Of a DNA stretch of 64,000 bases, positions 1-8,410 are shown piece after piece. The stretch spans positions 47,012 through 111,011 of the forward strand of contig NZ_FUXB01000014.1 in assembly GCF_900167345.1 (NCBI RefSeq), given 5' to 3'. Numbering within the stretch: the stretch's first letter is position 1; each line of letters starts with the position of its first letter. The notes beneath the pieces are model-generated. The model was not told the origin of the DNA. It ran no database searches and saw nothing but the letters and a program-made list of their open reading frames with translations. The translations under genes and the position numbers were made by a program. The stretch is from Vibrio cincinnatiensis DSM 19608. Lineage in GTDB: Bacteria; Pseudomonadota; Gammaproteobacteria; Enterobacterales; Vibrionaceae.

Positions 1-1
1 T

Positions 2-157
2 CTCAGGGCTGCTCCTTCTTTTAGTTGCCAAATACGTATCGATTTCATTCGAGCGATGGGGCAGTTGCAAGATAACTTCGTCATCATTCTTGCTGAAGAT
101 AAAGTTCTTTCTGTAGAGGAGTTAGCCATGGTGACCAATGAATTAGTGGCGAGTTAG
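2..157 (+). CDS. cheW: CheW chemotaxis coupling protein, C-terminal end (partial)
   Basis: An open frame enters from the left edge and ends with TAG just before cheR. The 51 visible residues include FIRAMGQLQDNFVIILAEDK and then VLSVEEL, which matches the last beta strands of CheW (a stretch ending in a K-L-S/D-x-EEL pattern). CheW links chemoreceptors to the CheA kinase at the cytoplasmic membrane. The 15-base gap to cheR carries the cheR ribosome binding site, so the genes are clearly in one operon. The start and most of the protein lie outside the window. Confidence 0.85.
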   Translation, partial: LRAAPSFSCQIRIDFIRAMGQLQDNFVIILAEDKVLSVEELAMVTNELVAS

Positions 158-172
158 AGAGGAGAGTGTTTT

Positions 173-1018
173 ATGCCGTTTCTTGAATCGGTTTCTCGAG
201 AATGTTCTCTGCCTCAGAATCTCTCTGATCAGACATTTGTTCGCTACCAACGTTGGTTGTATGAAAAAGCCGGTATTTACCTCAATGACGGCAAAAAATC
301 ATTGGTGATAGGGCGGTTGAGCGCTCGTCTTCAGCAGCTTGGATTGTCTGATTGGAATGACTATTTTGATTTTTTTGCCTTATCTGCCCCAAGTGCTAGC
401 AAAAAAGCAGAACAACAAGTGGTCATTGATTTACTTACGACTAATGAAACTTACTTTTTTCGTGAAGAGGCGCATTTTTCCTTTATTCAACAGTCCGTGA
501 TTCCGGAGTACATTGAAAAACCTCTCCGCTGCTGGAGTGCGGCTAGTTCCTCTGGAGAAGAAGCTTATTCACTGGCGATGTTATTAATGGAGCACTGTTA
601 TCAGCCTTGGCAAATTTTAGCAACGGATATTAGTAGCCGTGTATTGGATATTGCTCGTCGTGGTGTTTATCCCCTCAGCAGAAGCACCAATATTCCTCTT
701 CATTATCTACAGAAATATTGTCTTAAAGGGGTTGGAGATAAAGCCAATGGTTTTAAAGTGAGCCGAACATTGCGCGAGAAAGTGAATTTTCAATCGGTTA
801 ATTTACAAGATAACTTAGCGCGTTTTGGTCACTTTGATCTCATTTTGCTCCGTAATGTCATGATTTACTTTGATGCACATTCTAAGCAACGGGTGATTGA
901 GAATATTCAGCGCCAACTGAATGTCGGCGGATACTTATTTATTGGACATGCTGAAACGCTTCAGTCGGTTCGTTCTTCCTTGAAACTGCTCTCTCCTTCT
1001 ATTTACCAAAAAGTTTAG
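173..1018 (+). CDS. cheR: CheR chemoreceptor glutamate methyltransferase
   Basis: This cytoplasmic enzyme transfers methyl groups from S-adenosylmethionine to receptor glutamates during adaptation. The 281 residues have the usual two-part layout: a helical N-terminal domain (about 15-80) with the conserved TTNETYFFRE motif near residue 90, then a Rossmann methyltransferase with the SAM loop SSSGEEAYSLAM near 125, LATDIS near 148 and LLRNVMIYFD near 225. The last motif is usually CRN, here LRN, which is a mild variation. A strong ribosome site (GAGAGGAGAG) precedes the ATG. It lies between cheW and cheB, the standard order for an adaptation module. Confidence 0.95.
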   Translation: MPFLESVSRECSLPQNLSDQTFVRYQRWLYEKAGIYLNDGKKSLVIGRLSARLQQLGLSDWNDYFDFFALSAPSASKKAEQQVVIDLLTTNETYFFREEAHFSFIQQSVIPEYIEKPLRCWSAASSSGEEAYSLAMLLMEHCYQPWQILATDISSRVLDIARRGVYPLSRSTNIPLHYLQKYCLKGVGDKANGFKVSRTLREKVNFQSVNLQDNLARFGHFDLILLRNVMIYFDAHSKQRVIENIQRQLNVGGYLFIGHAETLQSVRSSLKLLSPSIYQKV

Positions 1019-1082
1019 TGCTACCCCAGCGTGACGATTGAGGCAGAAACACGGCTGATAAAAAATAAATGAGGGAAGTACG

Positions 1083-2165
1083 ATGACATCTAAAAAGATA
1101 AAAGTGTTAATTGTTGATGACTCCGCTGTCGTTAGGCAAGTACTTAGCCAAATATTATTAGGGCAGCCGGATATTGAATTATTACCAGCAGCGGCCGATC
1201 CTATTTTTGCGATGAAGCGAATGCAGCAAACATGGCCGGATGTGATCATTCTGGATGTGGAAATGCCAAGGATGGATGGCATCACTTTTCTCAAAAAACT
1301 CATGGCAGAGCGTCCTACTCCCGTGATTATTTGTTCGACACTCACTGAACAAGGCGCACAAATTACCTTAGAGGCCTTACAAGCCGGGGCGTTAACGATC
1401 ATTACAAAACCTAAAATGGGCTTGAAAGGATTTCTTGAAGAGAGTAGCAACCAAGTGTTGCAAGCGGTTCGTACGGCAGCCAAAGCACAATTAAAAAATT
1501 TATTCACTCTTCGACCTTCTCATACTCTTCAACCTCCGGCATTCGTTTCTGCTGGTTCTCCTTCCTCCATTAATTCATTGCTAAGCAGCGAAAAAATTGT
1601 CGTGATTGGAACCTCAACTGGGGGAACACAAGCATTAGAGTATGTATTAACTCACTTGCCAGCCCATGCACCGGGCATCGTGATTGTTCAGCATATGCCA
1701 GAAAAATTTACCGCAATGTTTGCTGAACGATTAAATAGCTTGTGCCAAATTACCGTGAGTGAAGTCAAAACGGGAGATCGTGTATTAGCAGGAAGTGCTT
1801 TGATTGCACCAGGTGGAAAGCACACTAAGTTGGTTCGAAGTGGAGCGCAATATAAAGTTGAAGTGTTTGATGGACCACCGGTAAACCGTCACAAACCCTC
1901 GGTGGATGTCTTGTTTCGCTCAGCGGCTCAGCAAGCCGGGAAAAATGCACTGGGAATCATCATGACGGGGATGGGGGATGATGGGGCGAGAGGGTTAAAA
2001 ACCTTATTTGATGTAGGGGCGATGACGATTGCTCAAGATGAAGCCACCTGTGTAGTGTTTGGCATGCCAAAAGAAGCCATTGCCTTGGGGGCCGTTCGAC
2101 AAATCAGCCCATTATCAGGAATCGTCAAACATATTTTGGTGCGAGAAGTGAAGAGCTTGGTATGA
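1083..2165 (+). CDS. cheB: CheB protein-glutamate methylesterase/glutamine deamidase
   Basis: CheB removes methyl groups from, and deamidates, chemoreceptors when phosphorylated by CheA. Residues 6-120 are a receiver domain with acidic D12/D13, phospho-acceptor D58 in [11 protein letters not shown] and K109. A linker follows, then the C-terminal esterase domain (about 170-355) with catalytic S178 in GTSTGG, H204 in VQHMPEKF and the late Asp in MTGMGDDG. The 360-residue length is normal. It starts 64 bases after cheR with a GAGGGAAG ribosome site. The chemotaxis operon appears to end here, although I see no clear intrinsic terminator behind it. Confidence 0.96.
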   Translation: MTSKKIKVLIVDDSAVVRQVLSQILLGQPDIELLPAAADPIFAMKRMQQTWPDVIILDVEMPRMDGITFLKKLMAERPTPVIICSTLTEQGAQITLEALQAGALTIITKPKMGLKGFLEESSNQVLQAVRTAAKAQLKNLFTLRPSHTLQPPAFVSAGSPSSINSLLSSEKIVVIGTSTGGTQALEYVLTHLPAHAPGIVIVQHMPEKFTAMFAERLNSLCQITVSEVKTGDRVLAGSALIAPGGKHTKLVRSGAQYKVEVFDGPPVNRHKPSVDVLFRSAAQQAGKNALGIIMTGMGDDGARGLKTLFDVGAMTIAQDEATCVVFGMPKEAIALGAVRQISPLSGIVKHILVREVKSLV

Positions 2166-2204
2166 GAGATGGCTGAAAAATAGTGATCTACCGAAAATAC
2201 AGTT

Positions 2205-2223
2205 GATAATGAGAGTTTTTATC
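2205..2223 (+). promoter_or_regulatory. Candidate Fur box before the TonB2 operon
   Basis: The 19 bases GATAATGAGAGTTTTTATC agree with the classical Fur consensus GATAATGATAATCATTATC at 15 of 19 positions. They sit inside a larger inverted repeat (TTGATAA at 2203-2209 and TTATCAA at 2219-2225). The site ends 33 bases before the first gene of an iron-uptake energy system, which fits iron repression. Binding is inferred only. Confidence 0.6.
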
Positions 2224-2255
2224 AATAACATGTCACCATTCTTTCGTGGTAACAG

Positions 2256-3035
2256 ATGATGATGATGAATTTGATAAAATCCAGCCTAATACTGCTTTCA
2301 GCGGTGTTCGTGCTGCCTTCTAACGCAAGTACACTGGATGACGCTAAAGCGATACAAAACCGCACGAATAGCCATTCAGCAACAAGTCAGAAAAAAATCG
2401 ATAAAAGTTCAGCGCAAACTTTAGCCTTACAATCGGAAATTGAGCGCCTGAATGAAGAAGTGAATAATCTCACTATTTATCGAGATCACCTATCATCTTT
2501 GGTGGTTAGCCAAGAAAGTGAAATGGTCAGTCTTGAAGAACAAATTACTGAAGTCCACCAAACCCGGCAAGGTATTGTACCTTTGATGTATCGGATGATT
2601 GATGGATTAGAAACCATTATCGATCAAGATAAGCCGATTCGTCTTTCTGCCCGTCAAGAACGCTTAGCTCGCTTGAAAGCTTTGATGCCTCGCGCAGATG
2701 TCAGTGATGCCGAAAAGTATCGTCGTATTTTAGAAGCTTATCAAATTGAAATGGACTATGGCTCAAAGCTTGGTGTTTATCAAGATACCATCACGCTCAC
2801 AGAAAATGATCGCATTGAAGCGGATATCCTCTATTTAGGTCGAGTGTCTTTAGTCGCTCGCAATCTTAATGGCACGCGTTATTGGTCTTGGAATCAAAAC
2901 ATGAAGCAGTGGCAAACTCTGCCTTCAAAAATGAAAGGTGACATTGATACGGCTTATCAATTGGCCTATCAACAAATTGCACCTACGCTACTTAATTTAC
3001 CGGTATCACTTACAGCAGCGGAGGTGAAACAATGA
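2256..3035 (+). CDS. DUF3450 periplasmic protein of the TonB2 cluster
   Basis: The 259-residue protein starts with a run of Met codons, then a signal peptide (hydrophobic to about residue 24, ending SNA). A long heptad-rich coiled coil (about 45-105) follows, then a mixed C-terminal domain with WSWNQNMKQWQ. It matches the DUF3450 family, which vibrios and other marine gammaproteobacteria keep just upstream of ttpC. The molecular role is not established. The coiled coil and location suggest a periplasmic partner of TtpC. Its stop overlaps the ttpC start by 4 bases, so translation is coupled. Any of the tandem ATGs could be the true start. Confidence 0.75.
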   Translation: MMMMNLIKSSLILLSAVFVLPSNASTLDDAKAIQNRTNSHSATSQKKIDKSSAQTLALQSEIERLNEEVNNLTIYRDHLSSLVVSQESEMVSLEEQITEVHQTRQGIVPLMYRMIDGLETIIDQDKPIRLSARQERLARLKALMPRADVSDAEKYRRILEAYQIEMDYGSKLGVYQDTITLTENDRIEADILYLGRVSLVARNLNGTRYWSWNQNMKQWQTLPSKMKGDIDTAYQLAYQQIAPTLLNLPVSLTAAEVKQ

Positions 3036-4399
3036 AACTGACCCATTGTGTTTCTATGTTAGGGCTGGCGGCCGCTTTCATTTCACCGGCTTTTGCTACA
3101 ACCGGGCTAGTTGAAAAAGCGCAGAGTGAAAATCGAGTTCAACGTTCGCATGACAGCCAACGTGAATCGACATTTATAAAAACAGAACAGTCACTGAGAG
3201 AGCAAAGAAATGCACTTCTTGCTCAACGTGATCGATTGCAAGAGGAAGCGGATAAACTGTCTGCTCGCTTTAGCAAAAATGAAAATAGCCTCGCTCGCTT
3301 AGAAGAAAAATTACGCCTAGAAACCGGGAGTTTAGGCGAAATATTTGGTGTTGTTCGTCAAAATGCAAAAGAGTTACAAGCCACTCAAATGACTTCAGTA
3401 ACGGGAGTGGATCGCCAACATTATGCCGCTCTTGTTGACACGATTGTTGCTGCGAAGTCGCTTCCGTCGATGAAACAACTCCTCGGCTTATGGCAAGCGA
3501 TGGAAGAACAGATCACCGCCAGTGGTGAAGTGAGCCACAGCTCCGTTGCGTTTATTGATGGGGAAGGTCGCCAGCAGCAAGTGGAGGCGATTCGTTTAGG
3601 GGCATTAGGGCTTGTGACCGAGCAAGGATATGTGAGTTGGAATTCCCAGCGCCAGGATGCGGTTGCGTATCAACAGCAACCGGATAATGGCCCTCGCTAC
3701 TCTTCTTTACAAGCGCTACAACAAGGCAATATGGAAAACGTACTGCTTGATCCCTCTCGTGGTTTGTTATTAGAACAGCTGGCTTTTGCACCAACCATGA
3801 AACAACGACTCGAAGCGGGAGGGGTGATAGGTAACATTATCCTACTCTTACTGGGTGTAGGTTTGATTATAGCGATCTATCGTGGTATCACGCTTGCCGT
3901 GGCTCGGCAAAAAATCCAGCAGCAATTGAAAAATCCACATCAGGTTGGCAACAATCCGCTCGGTCGTGTGCTTTCGGTCTATAACAAAGAACAAACGCGT
4001 AGTGTCGAAGCATTAGAGCTGCGTTTATTAGAAGCGGTGGTCGATGAACAAACTGGGTTGGAAAAAGGGCTTTCCATGCTCAAGCTGCTGGCTGCATTAG
4101 CCCCAATGTTAGGACTACTCGGTACTGTAACAGGGATGATTGAAACTTTTCAGGTCATTACTCAGTTTGGTAATGGTGATCCTAAAGTGATGGCTGGGGG
4201 GATCTCCATGGCGCTAGTCACAACCGTTTTAGGGCTTGTTGCCGCCATGCCTTTATTGCTAGCGCACAATATGCTCAGTTCACAGGCGGAAAATATTCGT
4301 ACTATCTTAGAAAAACAAGGCATTGGTTTGGTCGCTGAACAAGCCGAGCGTGAAAGTATGAATGCTGATATGAACAAAGCCGTCAGTCATGCTGCGTAA
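3032..4399 (+). CDS. ttpC: TtpC-like TonB2 accessory protein (coiled coil plus ExbB/MotA/TolQ domain)
   Basis: TtpC is the extra component that vibrio TonB2 systems need for siderophore and heme uptake. The 455 residues comprise a signal peptide (cut after ISPAFA), a periplasmic coiled coil (about 35-100), a membrane segment near 265-285 (GNIILLLLGVGLIIAIYRG) and a C-terminal proton-channel domain with two more membrane helices (LAPMLGLLGTVTGMIETF, then MALVTTVLGLVAAMPLLL). The P-x-LGLLGTVxGMI motif is typical of ExbB/TolQ. It is followed after 9 bases by a normal-sized ExbB, so the operon has two proton-channel-type proteins. Family assignment is firm; which receptors it serves is unknown. 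Confidence 0.9.
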   Translation: MKLTHCVSMLGLAAAFISPAFATTGLVEKAQSENRVQRSHDSQRESTFIKTEQSLREQRNALLAQRDRLQEEADKLSARFSKNENSLARLEEKLRLETGSLGEIFGVVRQNAKELQATQMTSVTGVDRQHYAALVDTIVAAKSLPSMKQLLGLWQAMEEQITASGEVSHSSVAFIDGEGRQQQVEAIRLGALGLVTEQGYVSWNSQRQDAVAYQQQPDNGPRYSSLQALQQGNMENVLLDPSRGLLLEQLAFAPTMKQRLEAGGVIGNIILLLLGVGLIIAIYRGITLAVARQKIQQQLKNPHQVGNNPLGRVLSVYNKEQTRSVEALELRLLEAVVDEQTGLEKGLSMLKLLAALAPMLGLLGTVTGMIETFQVITQFGNGDPKVMAGGISMALVTTVLGLVAAMPLLLAHNMLSSQAENIRTILEKQGIGLVAEQAERESMNADMNKAVSHAA

Positions 4400-4408
4400 G
4401 GAATCAAT

Positions 4409-4951
4409 ATGAACCAAGCTGATAGATTCTTTTCTTTTGAAAGCCTATTTCTGCCTCTTTCGGAGTTTATGGCGCAAGGGGGAACCGTCCTTTGGTGGTT
4501 GGCTGTGGTTGTTGCCATTTGTTGGTTGTTGGTCATTGAACGCATTCTTTACTTGGCTTTTACTTTCCCGAAACAGCGTAAGCAGTGGATTGAGCAGTGG
4601 CATCAACGTAGTGACCATCACTCTTGGTATGCGCACGCCATCCGTTCTAGATGGATAGGGCAAGCGCATATTCAACTCACCCAATACTTAAACATTATTA
4701 AAGTATTGGTAGCGATTTGCCCCATGCTGGGATTATTAGGCACAGTCACTGGCATGATCTCTGTTTTTGATGTGATGGCAACACAAGGCAGTAGTAATCC
4801 AAAACTGATGGCTTCAGGTATTTCATTGGCCACATTACCCACCATGGCCGGTATGGTTGCCGCTTTAGCCGGTATGTTCATTTATGCTCGCCTTGCGAAA
4901 ACCTGCCGTCTGTGTGAACTAAAACTTGAAAAATCATTAAGGAGTCAGTGA
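4409..4951 (+). CDS. exbB: ExbB-type biopolymer transport protein (TonB2 set)
   Basis: This inner-membrane proton-channel subunit forms the motor with ExbD that energises TonB. The 180-residue form is short, as in other TonB2 systems. It shows TM1 at about 25-48 (VLWWLAVVVAICWLLVIERI), a cytoplasmic loop, TM2 at about 95-115 with the signature AICPMLGLLGTVTGMISVF, and TM3 at about 135-160 (LATLPTMAGMVAALAGMFI). An AAGGAATC ribosome site precedes the ATG. Its TGA overlaps the exbD ATG. Confidence 0.93.
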   Translation: MNQADRFFSFESLFLPLSEFMAQGGTVLWWLAVVVAICWLLVIERILYLAFTFPKQRKQWIEQWHQRSDHHSWYAHAIRSRWIGQAHIQLTQYLNIIKVLVAICPMLGLLGTVTGMISVFDVMATQGSSNPKLMASGISLATLPTMAGMVAALAGMFIYARLAKTCRLCELKLEKSLRSQ

Positions 4952-5358
4952 TGAGACTGGGTCGACGTTCATCGAATCAAGAAGAAGCGCAAGTGGATCT
5001 CACTTCGATGTTAGATATTGTTTTTATCATGCTGATTTTCTTCATTGTCACCAGCTCTTTTGTCCGAGAATCCGGCGTTGAAGTGAATAGACCATCGGCA
5101 GCAAATGTGGCTGCGCAAAAAGATGCCGGTATTTTTGTGGCCATTACGGCCGCCAATGATATCTACATTGATAAAAGACAAATTGATGCGGAAAGAGTAC
5201 AAGCCACATTAGAACATTTATTGCTTGAACAACCGGAAGCCTCACTGGTCATTCAGGCTGATGAACATGCCTATAATGGGACGGTGGTAAAAGTGATGGA
5301 TGCGGCAAAAGGCGCTGGTGTAAAAAATATAGCCTTAGCGGCGGAGAAACGCGGATGA
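4951..5358 (+). CDS. exbD: ExbD-type biopolymer transport protein (TonB2 set)
   Basis: ExbD is the second motor subunit: a short cytoplasmic N-terminus, one membrane helix and a periplasmic domain. The helix VDLTSMLDIVFIMLIFFIV carries the conserved Asp needed for proton translocation. The periplasmic part contains VIQADEHAYNGTVVKVMDAAKGAG, where the QAD(E) pattern is the family hallmark. I chose the ATG at 4951 because AAGGAG (4939-4944) lies 6 bases upstream; a GTG three bases earlier leaves only 3 bases of spacing. About 135 residues, the usual length. Confidence 0.93.
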   Translation: MRLGRRSSNQEEAQVDLTSMLDIVFIMLIFFIVTSSFVRESGVEVNRPSAANVAAQKDAGIFVAITAANDIYIDKRQIDAERVQATLEHLLLEQPEASLVIQADEHAYNGTVVKVMDAAKGAGVKNIALAAEKRG

Positions 5359-5975
5359 TGCGTTTATTACTCGCCACGCCTTTCGCTGCGGCGATTTCCG
5401 TCGGTTTATTTGCGTTTATGGCTTGGATGGTGAATAACGATGGTCTGCGTTCGCCCCAACAGAATCAGTCACTGAGTTTTAATATGGTGATGGTTGAGCA
5501 AGAGCAAGAAGTACAGCGTCGTCAACGTGCGGTTCCCGAGCAACCCAAGGCTCCGGAGCCACCGCCGAAAGCGCCTGTTTCTAAACAGCAAAGTTCGGTA
5601 GCCAATACGTTAACTCCAACCAGTGTACCATCATTGGGGCTGGATACGGCCATTAATGGCATTGCGATTAACGCCCCAACCTTTGGTGATTTTGGTGCCA
5701 ATCAGCAAGCCTTACCTCTGTATCGTGTTGAGCCGACGTATCCTGCTCGCGCTTTACAACGTAATATTGAAGGTTACGTTGTCTTGCGTTTTACCATCGA
5801 TGAAACCGGCAGACCCACTGAGATTGAAGTGCTCGACGCCAACCCAAGACGAATGTTTGAGCGCGAAGCGATGCAAGCATTACGGAGTTGGAAATATCAG
5901 CCCAAACTGTTAGATGGCAGTGCAGTTACTCAGCCTGGTCAAACAGTAAAACTGGAGTTTAAGTTAGCCAAATGA
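5355..5975 (+). CDS. tonB: TonB2 energy transducer
   Basis: TonB spans the periplasm and passes motor energy to outer-membrane receptors. The 206-residue protein has an N-terminal membrane anchor (about 8-27), a short proline-rich stretch (PEQPKAPEPPPKAPV, about 62-76) and a C-terminal TonB domain. That domain contains YPARALQRNIEGYVVLRF and later REAMQALRSWKYQP. The proline-rich region is far shorter than in E. coli TonB, as is typical of TonB2 proteins. The start overlaps exbD by 4 bases. Confidence 0.93.
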   Translation: MMRLLLATPFAAAISVGLFAFMAWMVNNDGLRSPQQNQSLSFNMVMVEQEQEVQRRQRAVPEQPKAPEPPPKAPVSKQQSSVANTLTPTSVPSLGLDTAINGIAINAPTFGDFGANQQALPLYRVEPTYPARALQRNIEGYVVLRFTIDETGRPTEIEVLDANPRRMFEREAMQALRSWKYQPKLLDGSAVTQPGQTVKLEFKLAK

Positions 5976-7147
5976 TCAGACGATTTATCCTTTACCTCAT
6001 GTTGCTGGGTTCAACTTCATCATTAGCGACTGAGCTTAGCCCTTATGCTGCAAATAAAGCCTTGCAAGCAAACCAGTTTGCTCAAGAAGAGCGCTTTGGC
6101 GAGGCGATTCGTTTATTAGAGGAAACCCAATTCAGTCGCGCTTATGATAAGGCTTATTTAGCCCGAATGTTGGGCGTGTTTTACTGGCAAAATGAACAGC
6201 TAAAACCGGCGATAAAATCACTGAATAATGCTGTCAATAGCGGTGAGTTACAGGATGAACAGGGCTGGACAACCAGACGCATGTTGGCTGATCTTTTATT
6301 GATGGATCAACAATATCAACAAGCATTGTCTCATTATTATCAGCTCACTAAACAGGTTCCTGCCGATCAAAAAGCGCATGAATTGTGGCTAAGAATTGCT
6401 CAGGTTCATTACCAGTTACAGCAATGGAAAAAAACCTTAGAGGCGATGGCGCATTATGAACGCTTTAAACGCCCTGATGAGATCACCCCATTATCCGTCA
6501 AGTTAGGGGCCCAATTACAATTAGAACGTTGGTCTCCTGCGATTGATACACTGAAACGATTAATTACGTTAGAGCCCACGAAAAGTAGTTGGTGGTTGCA
6601 GTTGGTGAGCCTTGAACTTCGCACTGGTCAGCAAAAAGAAGCGTTAAACAGCTTAGGGCTGGCTAAATTACAAGGTGTTGAGCTTAGTCAGCAAGAATTG
6701 AGATTGTTAGCCCAATTGTATGCTCAAAATGGCATTCCAGAACGAGCGGCGCAATTACTCGAGCAGCTAGCGACGACAAACAGTGATCTTGACCTGATCA
6801 CTGAGCGTGCAACTTATTGGCAAAGAGCGAAAGAGTGGGATAAAGCCATTGAAACTTGGTTGATCGCCGCTAAGAGAGAAAGTCAATATTACTGGAATGT
6901 GGCATTACTGCAGAGCCAGCAAGGGGAGTATCAACAAGCATTAGCTTCTTTAGAGCAAGTCAAAGGTCAGCAACGCCAACCAGAGATGGCCCTTGCCAGA
7001 GCGAGAGTCCTATATAAGCTTAATAAACTGGATGATGCCTTAGCACAAGCAAAGAAAGCGCATCATCTAGAGCCTTCTCAAGAAAGTAAAGGGTGGGTTA
7101 ATTTCCTCTCTCAGCTTAGGGCGATCAACGCTCGGCAAACGTCTTAA
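5972..7147 (+). CDS. Tetratricopeptide-repeat protein closing the TonB2 operon
   Basis: The 391-residue protein has a signal peptide (hydrophobic to about residue 18, ending LATEL). The rest is almost entirely paired helices in 34-residue units, for example around 85-120 (LADLLLMDQQYQQALSHYYQL) and 305-365 (LLQSQQGEYQQALASLEQV). TPR arrays bind other proteins; no catalytic motif is visible. It overlaps tonB by 4 bases and is followed by a terminator, so it is the last gene of the operon. Conserved placement beside tonB2 in vibrios suggests a periplasmic accessory role, which remains an inference. Confidence 0.85.
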   Translation: MIRRFILYLMLLGSTSSLATELSPYAANKALQANQFAQEERFGEAIRLLEETQFSRAYDKAYLARMLGVFYWQNEQLKPAIKSLNNAVNSGELQDEQGWTTRRMLADLLLMDQQYQQALSHYYQLTKQVPADQKAHELWLRIAQVHYQLQQWKKTLEAMAHYERFKRPDEITPLSVKLGAQLQLERWSPAIDTLKRLITLEPTKSSWWLQLVSLELRTGQQKEALNSLGLAKLQGVELSQQELRLLAQLYAQNGIPERAAQLLEQLATTNSDLDLITERATYWQRAKEWDKAIETWLIAAKRESQYYWNVALLQSQQGEYQQALASLEQVKGQQRQPEMALARARVLYKLNKLDDALAQAKKAHHLEPSQESKGWVNFLSQLRAINARQTS

Positions 7148-7151
7148 TGAT

Positions 7152-7187
7152 AAAAAGGCGCAACTTATTGGGTTTGCGCCATTCTTT
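7152..7187 (+). terminator. Intrinsic terminator after the TonB2 operon
   Basis: Seven-base stem GGCGCAA (7157-7163) with TTGCGCC (7174-7180), flanked by an A-run before and ATTCTTTCC after. It begins 10 bases past the stop of the TPR gene. Confidence 0.75.
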
Positions 7188-7315
7188 CCTATTTGATCAA
7201 TAACTAAAACCCATTAGCGGTTTATTTCTTTTCTCTCTATTCTTGCTCTAACTGATTCATGCAGTAGAGCGATGCTCGGTTTTCATAAGATCGAATCATA
7301 GATAAAGAGGAGGCG

Positions 7316-8170
7316 ATGGTGTCAGGTAAAAAAGCACTGGTTGTAGAAGGGGGAGCCATGCGCGGCATTTTTGCCAGTGGGGTGTTAGACGCATTTATGG
7401 AACAAAACTACCGCCCTTTTGATTTTGTTATGGGCGTATCTGCGGGGGCCTCTAACTTAGTCGGTTATTTAGCTCATCAACCCAAACGTAGCTATCAAGT
7501 GATTACCGAACTGGCTACCAGCAAACGTTTTTATAATCCGGGGAGATTTTTACGGGGGGGAAGTCTCGTTGATGTCCGATGGCTTATCGATGAAGCGAAT
7601 GAGCATTATCCTATTGATGAAGAGCGTTTATTTTCATCGGTTCCTTTCTTTGCTGCGGCAACAAACATTAACACAGGTAAAGCCGATTACTATCAAGTCA
7701 CACGGGAGAACTTTGTAACGGCCATTGAAGCTACCTCAGCGCTCCCTTTGGTGTATAAAAATACGCCATGTTTTTCTGGTGGGTGTTATACCGATGGTGG
7801 TGTAGCTGACTCTATCCCAGTCAAAGAAGTATATCGGCGTGGAGCCCGTGATATTACAGTGATCTTATCTCATCCTCTGAGCTATACCATGAATAAACCC
7901 AAAAGTGAGTGGATGATGAAAAAGCTTTTTGCTCGTTATCCGCAAGTCGCTAATTCCGTTGTACATCGGGCAGAAAAATACAATGGATCTCTACAATTTA
8001 TTCATCATCCCCCAAAAGATGCCAATATTGAGGTTATTGCCCCGCCTGAAAATTTTGCGGTGAAACGGTTAACGATGAAAAAACCGCTATTGCAGCAGGG
8101 GTATCAGATGGGCCTAAATGCCGGGAAGCAGTATTTACAATCTATGGAGAAAAAATATGAGTTTATTTGA
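7316..8170 (+). CDS. Patatin-like phospholipase/acyl hydrolase
   Basis: The 284-residue protein carries all patatin landmarks: the oxyanion-hole loop EGGAMRGIFASGVLDA (about 10-25), the nucleophile elbow GVSAGAS (Ser near residue 43) and the dyad Asp in YTDGGVADSIPV (near 157). It resembles the bacterial YjjU group of cytoplasmic patatins, which are thought to cut acyl esters of phospholipids. There is no signal peptide or membrane segment. A strong ribosome site (AAAGAGGAGG) precedes the ATG. It is followed by a tiny overlapping ORF. The physiological substrate cannot be read from the sequence. Confidence 0.9.
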   Translation: MVSGKKALVVEGGAMRGIFASGVLDAFMEQNYRPFDFVMGVSAGASNLVGYLAHQPKRSYQVITELATSKRFYNPGRFLRGGSLVDVRWLIDEANEHYPIDEERLFSSVPFFAAATNINTGKADYYQVTRENFVTAIEATSALPLVYKNTPCFSGGCYTDGGVADSIPVKEVYRRGARDITVILSHPLSYTMNKPKSEWMMKKLFARYPQVANSVVHRAEKYNGSLQFIHHPPKDANIEVIAPPENFAVKRLTMKKPLLQQGYQMGLNAGKQYLQSMEKKYEFI

Positions 8171-8261
8171 CAAGATCATTATATTTACTTGTGATATCAA
8201 TAATTATCAATCCGTTCTTGCGGGTTTAGATGCTCGCTACCAAGAAGATCGTGAACAGTGA
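8157..8261 (+). CDS. Possible small protein overlapping the patatin gene end
   Basis: A 34-residue frame begins with an ATG inside the last codons of the patatin gene and ends with TGA. The peptide starts MSLFDKIIIFTCDINNYQSV and continues LAGLDARYQEDREQ. A GGAG sits 7 bases upstream of its ATG, so translational coupling is plausible. I do not recognise it. It could equally be the remnant start of a longer decayed gene, since the following 150 bases hold no frame. Confidence 0.3.
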   Translation: MSLFDKIIIFTCDINNYQSVLAGLDARYQEDREQ

Positions 8262-8410
8262 CACAGTTATTCAATGATTGAGGAACAAACAAGTCTTATC
8301 TGGTGAGAGAAGGCTCGTGGCGTATCATAAATCATAAGATCATCGCCGCATGATTTCACATACTTTTCCTTATGTATCACCAGACATTCAGTCAGAAGAG
8401 GAAAAGAAAC

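Noticed and set aside
3552..3794. Antisense frame inside ttpC
   Set aside because: A shadow of the well-conserved ttpC frame with no start signal.
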